Under the pieces are notes generated by a model. It did no database searches. It had not been told where the DNA came from and saw nothing but the letters and a program-made list of their open reading frames with translations. Below, in pieces: positions 20,306 to 29,515 of a stretch of 64,000 bases of DNA. This DNA comes from Acinetobacter chengduensis (GTDB taxonomy: Bacteria > Pseudomonadota > Gammaproteobacteria > Pseudomonadales > Moraxellaceae), in contig NZ_RCHC01000005.1 of assembly GCF_003664645.1 (NCBI RefSeq), positions 62,001 through 126,000 of the forward strand. Reading direction: 5' to 3'. The position numbers were made by a program, and so were the translations under genes. The first letter of the stretch is position 1. Every line of letters begins with the position of its first letter.

Positions 20306-21532
20306 ATGACAAAGCGTGTGCCATTATTCAAATACGGTTTAGGGACAGTATTCGCATTGGCAAGTTGCTGTGGCATGAGCCATGCAACGCCGGCCAATAG
20401 TCAGCAAGTTTTTTTTGTAGGTAATAACTGGGATGGTACGGTTACGGTAATTCGACCATCAGGGGACTTTGGTAAAATTGGCGTGATTAATATGGTGCCA
20501 GATCGTAAAGAGCGCCTTAAAGAAATTTATTTAAATCCCATTAAGCTGGTCGCGTATAGCTACATTCGCAATACCGCTGGTGAGGGCAATGACCAATTGG
20601 TAGACGATATGTATTCCACACCAGATGGTAAATCTGTGGTGGCATCACGTCCAAGTTATGCTGATGTTGTATCAATTGATATTGCCAGCGGAAAAATTAA
20701 TTGGAGAACTTCTGTAGAGGGTTTCCGAGCAGATCACATGGCGGTTTCACCTGATGGGCTACGTGTGGCGGTGTCTGCCTCTTCTGGAAATGTAGTACAG
20801 GTTTTAGATATTCAAACTGGTCAGGAATTAGGCCGTTTTGATACTGGCGATAAACCACATGAAAATATCTATTTTGCGGGTGGCAGTAAAATTATTAATT
20901 CAGCAATTGGGAATGTTGAAACGCCAATGGACGCCAGCTGGCAAGACTTTACCAAAGGTAAACGTTATCTAACGATTGCAGATGCCAATAACTATAAAAT
21001 TTTGAAAAAAATAGATTTTAGACCTGCACTGGATGCATTTGGACGCAAAGATTTATCCAACGCTGTGAGGCCTATGGTTTTAAGTAAAGATGAGTCAAAA
21101 ATTTATGCGCAAGTGTCATTTTTTAATGGCCTGATTGAATATGACTTAAACCAAGACAAAATCACACGTATTGGCCAATTACCGGGTAGCTCCACGATTC
21201 CATCTGACCGTACTAAATGGGTAAATGATTCACGCCATCATGGTTTATCCATGAGTGCGGAAGGTGAGAAACTTTGTGTTGCAGGCACAATGGATGATTA
21301 TGCAACTATTGTTGATCGTAAAACTTTAACAGCAACAAAGTTGATTCCAGCGGGTAAACCTTATTGGGCAACTCGTAGCCCCAATGGAAAAAGTTGTGTG
21401 ATTTCTGAGAGTGCTAATGATGTGGTCACGGTGATTGATTTTGAGACAGGCGAGAAAGTGCTGAGCGTACCTGTTGGTAACCATCCGCAACGTGTGCGTA
21501 TTGGCTATGCACCGTCGGGATGGAGAAACTAA
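20306..21532 (+). CDS. YncE-like beta-propeller exported protein
   Basis: A 408-residue protein with a signal peptide (about residues 1-24, ending SHATPA) and repeated four-stranded blade motifs of the YVTN/YncE type, for example DGTVTVIRPSG, GNVVQVLDIQTGQELGRFDTG, YATIVDRKTLTATKLIPAGK and DVVTVIDFETGEKVLSVPVG. This suggests a seven-bladed periplasmic propeller. YncE-like proteins bind DNA or cofactors, or act as scaffolds, and no function can be fixed here. The start at 20306 has AGGA at the right distance; the ATG at 20297 abuts it. A perfect 11-bp hairpin follows the gene. Confidence 0.75.
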   Translation: MTKRVPLFKYGLGTVFALASCCGMSHATPANSQQVFFVGNNWDGTVTVIRPSGDFGKIGVINMVPDRKERLKEIYLNPIKLVAYSYIRNTAGEGNDQLVDDMYSTPDGKSVVASRPSYADVVSIDIASGKINWRTSVEGFRADHMAVSPDGLRVAVSASSGNVVQVLDIQTGQELGRFDTGDKPHENIYFAGGSKIINSAIGNVETPMDASWQDFTKGKRYLTIADANNYKILKKIDFRPALDAFGRKDLSNAVRPMVLSKDESKIYAQVSFFNGLIEYDLNQDKITRIGQLPGSSTIPSDRTKWVNDSRHHGLSMSAEGEKLCVAGTMDDYATIVDRKTLTATKLIPAGKPYWATRSPNGKSCVISESANDVVTVIDFETGEKVLSVPVGNHPQRVRIGYAPSGWRN

Positions 21533-21541
21533 GGTGATGGA

Positions 21542-21578
21542 CTGCATAAAGCGAGTACATTCCAATTGCTTTATGCAG
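21542..21578 (+). repeat. Stem-loop after the beta-propeller gene
   Basis: CTGCATAAAGC (21542-21552) pairs perfectly with GCTTTATGCAG (21568-21578) around a 15-nt loop. No U-run follows directly, so it is more likely a 3'-end-protecting or processing hairpin than a complete intrinsic terminator. Confidence 0.6.
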
Positions 21579-21629
21579 AAAGTTTTAGGCTCTTTTGAGC
21601 AGATGGCAATATAAGAAAAAGGAGTGCTG

Positions 21630-22097
21630 ATGCGCCATTTATTACCCTATACCAGTTTAGCTATCGTGCTGGTGTTGAGCTTTTTGGGGCTAAGCAAATT
21701 GTTTCAGCCAGCAGAGGCCATGCAAACACAGCAAAATAAAAATGTAGCTGTGCCAAACTCAGTGCAAGCTCCTGTAGCACAATCACAATCGAAGACTGAA
21801 CAACAAATCAGTTTAGTTGGCTCTCAATCACCAGAGCAGGTGAGTGCAGAACTCATACAGCAACGTGATGAACTGTATCAAACCTTTGGGCAACTAAGTT
21901 ATCGTCTCAGTCATGGGCAACAGGTTGATGCGCGTGAAGTCGATCAATTACTTAAAACTCAAGAAAATTTGGTGCGCAAGGGAGCATTAAGTACTGATGA
22001 TGCGATTCAGTATAGTCAGTTCTTAAAAAAGATCATGCCTGAAATGGAGCGTAGTTTGGATCGATATATTCAACAGCTTGAACAATTAAAATCATGA
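21630..22097 (+). CDS. Membrane-anchored helical protein, unknown function
   Basis: A 155-residue product from the ATG at 21630, with AAGGAG five bases upstream (a GTG at 21624 overlaps that site). Residues 1-20 are a membrane anchor or uncleaved signal. Residues 30-65 are a Gln/Ser-rich linker, and residues 70-155 are charged helices that may form a coiled coil. No family is recognised. The 97-bp gap from the beta-propeller gene suggests a shared operon. A terminator follows. Confidence 0.55.
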   Translation: MRHLLPYTSLAIVLVLSFLGLSKLFQPAEAMQTQQNKNVAVPNSVQAPVAQSQSKTEQQISLVGSQSPEQVSAELIQQRDELYQTFGQLSYRLSHGQQVDAREVDQLLKTQENLVRKGALSTDDAIQYSQFLKKIMPEMERSLDRYIQQLEQLKS

Positions 22098-22166
22098 TCT
22101 AAGTTATAGGTTTAGTTATCAGGTAGGGACTGTAGAGCTAGGCCTTGATATATAACGTAACCATAT

Positions 22167-22196
22167 AAAAAAACTTCCCGTAGGAAGTTTTTTATC
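22167..22196 (+). terminator. Intrinsic terminator
   Basis: AAACTTCC and GGAAGTTT with the loop CGTA, followed by T's, lie downstream of the two-gene beta-propeller unit. Confidence 0.8.
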
Positions 22197-22254
22197 TTTG
22201 GTGAATGGGGGAGGTTGAATCTGATTTAATACCCATCATCCTCTGCTTTAGGTA

Positions 22255-24453
22255 TTAAAGACCAGCGATTTTGGCACGCGCAGCATGCAGCTTTTTATAG
22301 CTTTCAATCAGGCGTAAATGACGGTCTAGACCTTCAAGTTGCATACTAGTTTCAGTTAAGCCATAGAAGCGAACATCACCTTCAACCGTACCCATGACTG
22401 CATCCATACGTTCATCACCAAACATGCGACGGAAGTTGTATGTATAGTCTTCGAGTTCCATTTCATCATCAAGCATCACTTCAAGTACCACGTTCATGCA
22501 TTGATAGAAAAGACCACGTTCAACGGTATTGGTGTTGAATTGAAGGAATTGACCTACCAAATCATGCGCTTCTTCAAATTGCTCTAAGGCAAGGTAGATG
22601 AGAATTTTCAGCTCTAAAATAGTCAATTGGCCCCAAACGGTATTGTCATCAAATTCAATACCAATTAAGGTTTTAATTTCAGTGTAATCATCTTCATCCG
22701 CTTCTTCTAGACGCTCAACTAAAGCTTCCAGTTGTTCGTCATCTAAACGATGCAAATTTAAAATATCTTCACGGTAGAGTAGTGCTTTATTGGTATTGTC
22801 CCATACGAGGTCTTCAACCAAATAAATTTCAGAATAATCAGGCACTAAAATACGGCAAGCTGTTGCACCTAGGTGTTCATACACTGCCATATAAACCTCT
22901 TTGCCCATATTTTCCAAAATACCAAACAAAGCATCTGCAGATTCTTGGTTGGCATGTTCACCTTCACCTGCAAAATCCCATTCTACAAATTCGTAGTCAG
23001 ATTTTGCACTAAAGAAGCGCCAAGACACCACACCACTTGAGTCAATAAAGTGTTCAACAAAGTTATTGGGTTCAGTGACGGCATTTGAGCTAAAGGTCGG
23101 TTTTGGTAGATCATTTAAACCTTCAAAACTACGGCCTTGTAATAGCTCAGTTAGGCTACGCTCAATGGCTACTTCCATTTTTGGATGTGCACCAAAAGAA
23201 GCAAATACACCGCCTGTACGTGGGTTCATTAAAGTGACACACATGACAGGGAATTCACCGCCTAATGAGGCATCTTTAACCAGTACAGGGAAACCTTGTT
23301 CTTCCAGACCTTGAATGCCCGCGACAATACTTGGGTACTTAGCCAAAACCTCAGCAGGTACATCAGGCAAAGTCAATTCACCTTCTAAAATCTCACGCTT
23401 AACCGCACGCTCAAAAATTTCAGATAGGCACTGTACTTGTGCTTCCGCTAAGGTATTCCCCGCACTCATACCGTTTGAAAGATATAAATTTTCAATCAAA
23501 TTTGATGGGAAATATACGGTTTCTTTATCCGATTGGCGTACAAAAGGAAGTGAGCAGATGCCACGTGCTGTATTGCCAGAGTTAGTGTCGTAAAGATGTG
23601 TACCTAATAACTCTTCATCTGGATTGTAAATCTCGAGCGTGTATTCATCTAGAATTTCGCTAGGTAATTCACCATTTGGACCTGGTTGGAACCATTGTTC
23701 TTCTGGGTAATGCACAAAAGGTGCATTGGCAATTTCTTCACCCCAGAATTGGTCGTTATAGAAGAAGTTACAGTTCAGACGCTCAATAAACTCACCCAGC
23801 GCAGAAGCCAAAGCACTTTCTTTGGTTGCGCCTTTACCATTGGTAAAGCACATAGGAGATTGCGCATCACGAATGTGTAATGACCATACATTGGGCACAA
23901 TATTACGCCAAGATGCGATCTCAATTTTCATGCCTAAGTCAGCCAAAATACCCGACATTTTGGCAATGGTTTCTTCTAAAGGACGGTCTTTACCAAGAAT
24001 ATAAGTATTGTTTTCAGCAGTCAGGCTTGGAATGAGTAAGGCTTGAGCATCAGCATCAATACTTTCAACTTCTTCAATAATAAATTCTGGGCCTGTTTGA
24101 ATGACCTTTTTAACTGTACAGCGGTCGATTGAGCGTAAAATACCTTGACGATCTTTTTCAGAAATATCTGCAGGTAATTCAACCTGAATTTTGAAAATTT
24201 GCTTGTAGCGGTTTTCAGGGTCAACAATATTATTTTGAGAAAGACGGATATTGTCAGTCGGGATATCGCGAGCCAAACAGTAAACTTTCACAAAATAAGC
24301 GGCGCAAAGTGCAGAAGATGCTAAAAAATAATCAAAAGGGCCTGGTGCCGAACCATCACCTTTATAGCGGATTGGCTGATCGGCAATCACCGTGAAGTCA
24401 TCGAACTTAGCTTCTTGTCGAAGGTTGTCGAGATAATTAACTTTGATTTCCAT
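22255..24453 (-). CDS. ycaO: OsmC-YcaO fusion protein
   Basis: A 732-residue protein from ATG 24453 (AGG upstream; the frame extends 36 nt more). Residues of about 1-135 are an OsmC-like domain (GDGSAPGPFDYFLASSALCAAYFV), the fold of peroxide-reducing Ohr/OsmC proteins. Residues of about 150-560 are a YcaO ATPase-like domain with GKGATKESALASALGEFIERL and TLAEAQVQCLSEIFERAV. The C-terminal acidic helical repeats (FEEAHDLVGQFL and similar) look TPR-like, as in E. coli YcaO. E. coli YcaO supports methylthiolation of ribosomal protein S12 by RimO. No peptide-modification partner genes are nearby, so a housekeeping role fits better than RiPP biosynthesis. Confidence 0.88.
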   Translation of the reverse strand: MEIKVNYLDNLRQEAKFDDFTVIADQPIRYKGDGSAPGPFDYFLASSALCAAYFVKVYCLARDIPTDNIRLSQNNIVDPENRYKQIFKIQVELPADISEKDRQGILRSIDRCTVKKVIQTGPEFIIEEVESIDADAQALLIPSLTAENNTYILGKDRPLEETIAKMSGILADLGMKIEIASWRNIVPNVWSLHIRDAQSPMCFTNGKGATKESALASALGEFIERLNCNFFYNDQFWGEEIANAPFVHYPEEQWFQPGPNGELPSEILDEYTLEIYNPDEELLGTHLYDTNSGNTARGICSLPFVRQSDKETVYFPSNLIENLYLSNGMSAGNTLAEAQVQCLSEIFERAVKREILEGELTLPDVPAEVLAKYPSIVAGIQGLEEQGFPVLVKDASLGGEFPVMCVTLMNPRTGGVFASFGAHPKMEVAIERSLTELLQGRSFEGLNDLPKPTFSSNAVTEPNNFVEHFIDSSGVVSWRFFSAKSDYEFVEWDFAGEGEHANQESADALFGILENMGKEVYMAVYEHLGATACRILVPDYSEIYLVEDLVWDNTNKALLYREDILNLHRLDDEQLEALVERLEEADEDDYTEIKTLIGIEFDDNTVWGQLTILELKILIYLALEQFEEAHDLVGQFLQFNTNTVERGLFYQCMNVVLEVMLDDEMELEDYTYNFRRMFGDERMDAVMGTVEGDVRFYGLTETSMQLEGLDRHLRLIESYKKLHAARAKIAGL

Positions 24454-24722
24454 GTAGGCACCTAAATTCTTAGTTGTCGTCACGGACAAATAAGCAGTAA
24501 AAATGAATTAAGCCGAAGGCTAAGATCAACATTGACTTAAAAAATATGAGCGGAAGCTGAGGTGAAAACTTAATTGTTTTGCAAGTTACAGTCCTGAATG
24601 CCACATATTATAAAGGGAATTTGCAGGGATGATAACTACGAGCTGGGTTTTGCTACGCTTTTCTGAAAATAACTTCAATTAGGCTGTACTTGTCATCTTG
24701 ACTAAAAAGGCATATATTTGGA

Positions 24723-24736
24723 TGAACAAGTGTTCA
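24723..24736. promoter_or_regulatory. Candidate TetR operator, site 1
   Basis: The palindrome TGAAC-AAGT-GTTCA lies at the 5' end of the regulator gene. The same half-sites with the same spacing recur at 25395-25408 before the next gene, which suggests autoregulation by the adjacent TetR protein. Confidence 0.55.
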
Positions 24737-24747
24737 ATGAGTTTATT

Positions 24748-25377
24748 GTGGTGGCAAAATCTGTGATTTCACGTGCCGAACAAGCGGAAGAAACCAAAAA
24801 GAAATTACTAGAATCGGCTTTAGTACTGTTCTCAGAACAAGGCTATAGCAAGAGCTCAATCCGTGGCTTAGCACGAATGGCAGGGCTTTCTGACGGCATT
24901 TTGTATCATCATTTTCCAAAGGGTAAGCAGGAAATTCTGGCCGTGTTATTGACACAAGGGGTACAGCAGGCCATGGCACACCTAAATAGTATGAATCAGA
25001 ATTTGTCACAAGCACCGTTAAACGTAGTGCTGGATGCTTTATGTGAAATGTGTGTACAGCTATTTTCACAGCATCGTGCATTACTGAAAATTATTTTACG
25101 TGAAAGTGAAAGTATGCAGTTGTCAGAAATTCATGTGATTAGCCAATTATTTGAAGGCCGTCAACAATGGTTGGCGGCACTGCTTGAGCAACGTTCTCAG
25201 CAAGGGCAAATCAGGCAAATGGATTTTATGTTAGCAGCACAGCAATTTATGGCAATGAATATTCAATATGGAATGACGGGCTTACTCAACTTAAATATTG
25301 GTTGTGATATTGCCGATGCGGAACAACGACAACGTATGATTGACCATACGCTGAAGCTCTGGCAAGTCGCTATTTAA
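24748..25377 (+). CDS. TetR/AcrR-family transcriptional regulator
   Basis: A repressor-type protein of about 209 residues. The N-terminal helix-turn-helix shows the TetR pattern LLESALVLFSEQGYSKSSIRGLARMAGLSDGILYHHFPKGKQEI in order; the C-terminal ligand domain is helical and variable. The open frame starts at a TTG at 24718, but that places the candidate operator inside the coding region. In-frame GTGs at 24748, 24751 and 24763 give N-termini more like the family; 24748 is chosen with low certainty. It is followed 48 bp later by a membrane-protein gene with an identical palindrome in front. Confidence 0.82.
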   Translation: MVAKSVISRAEQAEETKKKLLESALVLFSEQGYSKSSIRGLARMAGLSDGILYHHFPKGKQEILAVLLTQGVQQAMAHLNSMNQNLSQAPLNVVLDALCEMCVQLFSQHRALLKIILRESESMQLSEIHVISQLFEGRQQWLAALLEQRSQQGQIRQMDFMLAAQQFMAMNIQYGMTGLLNLNIGCDIADAEQRQRMIDHTLKLWQVAI

Positions 25378-25394
25378 TTTTTTTAACTTTTAAT

Positions 25395-25408
25395 TGAACG
25401 ATTGTTCA
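25395..25408. promoter_or_regulatory. Candidate TetR operator, site 2
   Basis: TGAAC-GATT-GTTCA, 17 bp upstream of the membrane-protein start at 25426. Same half-sites and spacing as site 1, but a different 4-bp centre. Confidence 0.55.
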
Positions 25409-25425
25409 GTAAATTGGAGCTAATC

Positions 25426-26103
25426 ATGTATTTTGGACATTTTGCAGTAGGTATGGCGCTTAAGGCTAAATATCGTGATGTGCCGTTGTTGCCCATCATT
25501 TTAGGTGCAGGTTTTTTAGATATAATTAATGGCACATTGGTTGCCATAGGCATTGAAAAAGTCACGCCTAATCTACAAGCATTGCCATACTTATATTTTG
25601 ATCTAACCTTTATCGATTGGGATCATTCTTTGCTTATGGCGATAGTATGGTCGCTCTTATGGGGTGCTTTTTTCTATAAAGATCTGCGCATTGCAACTGT
25701 GGCCGCGTTGTCATGCTTTTTGCATTTTGTTGCCGATATTCCAATGCATAATGCGGATTTAGCACTTTATCCTTATGCGCAGCAGTATTTAGGTTGGGGT
25801 TTATGGGGCAAATGGGGAATTTGGTCTTGGGTGTTTGAAATCGGCTTTGCTGCGATATTATTAGGCTATGCATACAAAAAACATGTTGCGGTAGGGGAAA
25901 ATATCACTTGGCAACTTTGTTTTATTGCAGTATTGGCGCTTCAAATGTCACCTTGGACTTCTCCAATGAAGCATGTTGCGATGTTGCCAGAACCGTATGC
26001 CTCAATCGCACATGGCATATTGGTTGCAGTCGGTTTTATTGTTCCAACCATGATTTTAGCTTGGCTATATAAACGTAGTGCTCGTATACAAGCACAATAC
26101 TAG
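25426..26103 (+). CDS. Multi-pass membrane protein, YdjM-like (possible metal-dependent hydrolase)
   Basis: A 225-residue protein with about six membrane segments, starting at ATG 25426 with GGAGC seven bases upstream. Several His/Asp residues sit at membrane edges (FGHFAVGMALKAKYRDVP, FIDWDHSLLMA, LHFVADIPMHNADL). These resemble the membrane-bound metal-dependent hydrolase group of YdjM/DUF457 proteins, but the match is only by eye. It is likely controlled by the upstream TetR regulator. Its substrate is unknown. Confidence 0.55.
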   Translation: MYFGHFAVGMALKAKYRDVPLLPIILGAGFLDIINGTLVAIGIEKVTPNLQALPYLYFDLTFIDWDHSLLMAIVWSLLWGAFFYKDLRIATVAALSCFLHFVADIPMHNADLALYPYAQQYLGWGLWGKWGIWSWVFEIGFAAILLGYAYKKHVAVGENITWQLCFIAVLALQMSPWTSPMKHVAMLPEPYASIAHGILVAVGFIVPTMILAWLYKRSARIQAQY

Positions 26104-26142
26104 ATCGAGCATATTTGTACTAAAAAAGCGTTGAAGTGCTTA

Positions 26143-26170
26143 TTAAAACTCCCTTCAGGGAGTTTTTTTA
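26143..26170 (+). terminator. Intrinsic terminator after the TetR/membrane-protein unit
   Basis: AAAACTCCCT and AGGGAGTTTT with a very short loop, followed by T7. Confidence 0.8.
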
Positions 26171-26239
26171 TATTTTAAAAATCATTGGCTTAATTTTTAT
26201 TATAACTAAAGTACAAAGTAAAATATTGTAAACAATAAG

Positions 26240-26263
26240 ATAAATGATTATGATTCGCATTTA
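26240..26263 (+). promoter_or_regulatory. Fur box 1
   Basis: ATAAATGATTATGATT with flanking GCATTTA resembles the 19-bp Fur consensus built from NATWAT hexamers. It lies about 105 bp upstream of the TonB receptor start. Confidence 0.6.
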
Positions 26264-26330
26264 AATAATGTGCATTTCTATGAATTGAGCTCAGAAGGGA
26301 AAGCTGTGCTCAATTTTTTTATAAATTTAG

Positions 26331-26350
26331 TAAATGATTATCATTTATTA
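26331..26350 (+). promoter_or_regulatory. Fur box 2
   Basis: TAAATGATTATCATTTATTA is a nearly perfect palindrome matching the Fur consensus GATAATGATAATCATTATC in most positions. It lies 17 bp upstream of the receptor ATG, so Fe-Fur should block expression when iron is sufficient. Confidence 0.75.
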
Positions 26351-26367
26351 TTCTTGGGATAAATAAA

Positions 26368-28632
26368 ATGGGTGTAAGTCAGAACAACTTGTTTGCACAG
26401 GCCAGTGGATTAATTCATGTCAAACAATTTAAACAGTGCCATTTGGCAATATGTTTGGCGACTTTATTGGGGGCTGGCCTGAGTGCCACCACGTATGCAA
26501 ATGCAAAAAATGAAGTAGCACTTAATGTTCATGCATCTTTCCCTGCAATTACAGTGTATGCAGAACGCCAAAATGACCAAGCAGAATCTATTGCAACCAT
26601 CAGTCGTGATAACTTAGACAAGACTGGCGTGTCGGATATGGCCGACGTAGTGAAGTATTTACCTTTAGTGAATGCGCCATTTTCTGTTTATGGTGGTGGT
26701 ACCTATATAGACAGTGCTGGTACCAGTAGTTATAACATCCGTGGTGTAGATGCGAACCGTATTGGTTTGGATATTGATGGAGTTGATTTAGCTGAGGCTT
26801 CAATTAGTCCTTATATGCCACCAGCCAGCATGAGTACCCGTGGAACTGGGCGTGATTATGTTGAGCCAGAAATGCTCAACGCTGTAGATATTGTTTCGGG
26901 TACGACCAATGCATCAACCGATGGGATTGGTGGTCGTGTTTCATTTAAAAATAAATCGCCTCATGATTATCTCACAGCTGATAAATCATTATATGGTGCG
27001 TACAAAGCGGGCTATAGCTCTGCAGATCAAGCATGGCTAAACGCCGTAACAGGTGCTGTAGGTAACGATACCGTCAAAGCTTTAGTGGCGTATGCACATC
27101 GAGATGGTCATGAAACAGATGGCAACTCCAAAACCAAAGCATTTAAAACAGATTGGAATTTGGATGCAGTACTAGCAAACCTCAGCTGGAATGTGAATGA
27201 ACAGCACCAGCTGAATCTTGTATTTGACCGTTATCAGAAAAAAGCTGACACCTTGGGCATGGATGGATCTGCATTTATTGCATTTAAAACAGATACCGCC
27301 ACACAGAATCAAGAAATTGAGCGTAATACAGTTTCATTAGAAGATATTTACACACCAGCAGAATTTGCTTTATTTGACCGTTTAACCAGTAAAGCATGGT
27401 TGCAGGAAAGTCGCAGTGATACACGTACGATTTACGATACAGGGAGTTATATCCGCGATTTCTTTAATGGTTATACACAAAAAACAGCAGGCTTAAAGCT
27501 GGATGCGCAAAAAGAGCTCAATCAGCAAAAACTCAAATATGGTTTAGCATTTGATCGTAAAGAGTATTCAAGCGACCGTCATGAAGTACGTAGTAATGGT
27601 AAAACACCGCCATTTACGGGCACATATTTGGCAGATGCGGAAACGAGTCGCTATGCAGCCTATGTTTCGGATCAATTTAATTTTGAGCCGAATGGAAAAG
27701 CCCTCAGTATTACCCCGTCTTTACGTGTAGAACATCAGCAATACAAACCAGATGATGCTGAATCAAAAGTAAAAGCCAAAGATTTTACCTATTTTGCACC
27801 AGGGCTTTCGATTGCCTATCAAATGACACCAGAAAACTTTAGCTACTTTAAGTATTCACGTGGTGCGCGCGTGCCTTCTGCCATGGAAATGGGTGGCTCT
27901 TATGAAACCTCGAATGGCGCAAGCTATTTGGTCATGGGCAATTCAGATTTGAAAAAAGAAACCAGTGATGCATTTGAGCTTGGACTGAAAAATACAGCAT
28001 TCAAAGGTCTAAAATTTGATATCACGGCATTTTATACAGCCTATAACGACTTTATTGATTACTTTGACCATGGCAGTAGTGTGGATGGCTATTGGAGTCT
28101 TTACCGTGCAGAGAATATTGCAGATGCCAAAATTTGGGGAGCTGAACTTTCGGCGCACTTAGATTTAGGCCAATTTGTTCCACATTCAGATGGATTTAGT
28201 TTGGCACTGGTTGCAGGAAAGTCACGCGGTACAGCAAAAAATAAAGAAGGCCAAAAAACTGGGATGAACTCCGTACAACCTGAAAAAGGTAGTTTAACTT
28301 TTGCTTATGATGATCCGAATAAAGCTTTTGGTTTAGGTTTAACAGCAACGGCAGTCGGGGCTAAAACCGCAGCTAGAGATGCAAGTACGTTCCAAACTGC
28401 GACTACGCCAAATTATAAAAAAGTTGCAGGTTATAGCGTGTTTGATTTAGCGGGTTATTGGAATGTCAACAAATCGACCAAGCTGAATTTGGCGGTCAAT
28501 AACATATTTGACAAGACCTATTGGAACTATGCCTCTGTAGGCACATTAGATGCAGACAGCAAGGCTTCAATTATTGATCGAGCTGCAGAGCCAGGTCGCA
28601 ACATCGTGGCAAGTGTTGAATTTAAATACTAA
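26368..28632 (+). CDS. TonB-dependent receptor, heme/hemoprotein-receptor-like
   Basis: A 754-residue outer-membrane receptor. There is a long signal region (residues of about 1-45), then a TonB-box-like ITVYAERQ near residue 60. The plug domain has DMADVVKYLPLVNAP, YNIRGVDANRIGLDIDGV and VDIVSGTTNASTDGIGGRVSFKNKSP. A 22-strand barrel follows, with LNLAVNNIFDKTYW and a final VASVEFKY. The arrangement resembles the hemoglobin/transferrin/lactoferrin receptor group, but the ligand is not certain. Two Fur boxes precede it. EF-hand and DUF4198 genes follow on the same strand, suggesting one iron- or metal-responsive operon. Confidence 0.85.
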   Translation: MGVSQNNLFAQASGLIHVKQFKQCHLAICLATLLGAGLSATTYANAKNEVALNVHASFPAITVYAERQNDQAESIATISRDNLDKTGVSDMADVVKYLPLVNAPFSVYGGGTYIDSAGTSSYNIRGVDANRIGLDIDGVDLAEASISPYMPPASMSTRGTGRDYVEPEMLNAVDIVSGTTNASTDGIGGRVSFKNKSPHDYLTADKSLYGAYKAGYSSADQAWLNAVTGAVGNDTVKALVAYAHRDGHETDGNSKTKAFKTDWNLDAVLANLSWNVNEQHQLNLVFDRYQKKADTLGMDGSAFIAFKTDTATQNQEIERNTVSLEDIYTPAEFALFDRLTSKAWLQESRSDTRTIYDTGSYIRDFFNGYTQKTAGLKLDAQKELNQQKLKYGLAFDRKEYSSDRHEVRSNGKTPPFTGTYLADAETSRYAAYVSDQFNFEPNGKALSITPSLRVEHQQYKPDDAESKVKAKDFTYFAPGLSIAYQMTPENFSYFKYSRGARVPSAMEMGGSYETSNGASYLVMGNSDLKKETSDAFELGLKNTAFKGLKFDITAFYTAYNDFIDYFDHGSSVDGYWSLYRAENIADAKIWGAELSAHLDLGQFVPHSDGFSLALVAGKSRGTAKNKEGQKTGMNSVQPEKGSLTFAYDDPNKAFGLGLTATAVGAKTAARDASTFQTATTPNYKKVAGYSVFDLAGYWNVNKSTKLNLAVNNIFDKTYWNYASVGTLDADSKASIIDRAAEPGRNIVASVEFKY

Positions 28633-28694
28633 TTCAACGCTCAACTTTAAGTCACTATTTTATTGAAACATTATGTATTAGAGGAATTTTTTAA

Positions 28695-29504
28695 ATGAAA
28701 CATTTAGCGCTTATCGCCACTGGATTGGGTATGCTCGTAACCGCATGGGGAACACAGGCAGTAGCTGCACCACAAGCAGATGTGTATCAGCAGAGCTATG
28801 CACTGTATATGTTGTATCATCCTGAGACTAAAGATCAGAGTAGTGTTGCGCTGAAAAAACAATTCAGTGCAGATTTTGTTGATTTATTTGCAACACATAA
28901 AAAGGTTGATGTAGCGCAGTTTACGGCATTTGAGCAACAGCGCTTGACGGAACTAATGAAACAACGCCGTGAAATGTCACTCAAACAAAGCCATGTGCGC
29001 TTTGGTATTTTGGATAGCAATAAAGACCAGAAAATGACCTTAAAAGAGTTTCAAGCTTCGGGCATGAAAACTTTTGATGAAATGGACAAAAATAAAGATG
29101 GTCTGATCAGTGCAGAAGATGTGAAATTGGCTGCAGGTAATGGCGCATCAACTCATGATGGTTTCCGAGTGAGACTGCCAATTGCAATGCCAATGGCAAA
29201 TAATCAGCAAGAATTTATTCAAAAATATGGCCAAGGCAAAGCATACGCCACTTTGGGTGATTATCTAACCGAGCGTGATAAGCAGTTCATGGCAACAGAT
29301 ACTAACGCAGACTTAGTGGTTTCTGAACAAGAGTATGTGGATGAATTTATGCAACGTTTTGACCGTAATAGCATTGATGGTCAAGAAAAAATGAAGGAAT
29401 TGAGCAAACTACAATTCCAAGCGATTGCGCAAGGGAAGTCACACATTCAGGCCAAAGATATTGCCCAATTTGCCAATAAATTAGACAAAGCAATTAGCCA
29501 GTAA
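28695..29504 (+). CDS. Exported EF-hand protein
   Basis: A 269-residue protein with a signal peptide (cleaved near AVAAPQA, residue 25) and three EF-hand loops: D107-x-N-x-D111...E118, D131-x-N-x-D135...D142 (the last ligand is Asp, not Glu) and D202-x-N-x-D206...E213. It should bind Ca2+ or a similar divalent metal in the periplasm or outside. It lies 62 bp after the receptor, on the same strand. A calcium-sensing or metal-chaperone role for the receptor is an inference. Confidence 0.75.
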   Translation: MKHLALIATGLGMLVTAWGTQAVAAPQADVYQQSYALYMLYHPETKDQSSVALKKQFSADFVDLFATHKKVDVAQFTAFEQQRLTELMKQRREMSLKQSHVRFGILDSNKDQKMTLKEFQASGMKTFDEMDKNKDGLISAEDVKLAAGNGASTHDGFRVRLPIAMPMANNQQEFIQKYGQGKAYATLGDYLTERDKQFMATDTNADLVVSEQEYVDEFMQRFDRNSIDGQEKMKELSKLQFQAIAQGKSHIQAKDIAQFANKLDKAISQ

Positions 29505-29515
29505 GGCAGATCATT

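Noticed and set aside
22255..24453. YcaO gene as the core of a RiPP (thiazole/oxazole peptide) cluster
   Set aside because: No precursor peptide, dehydrogenase or exporter nearby, and the C-terminal helical extension matches housekeeping YcaO.
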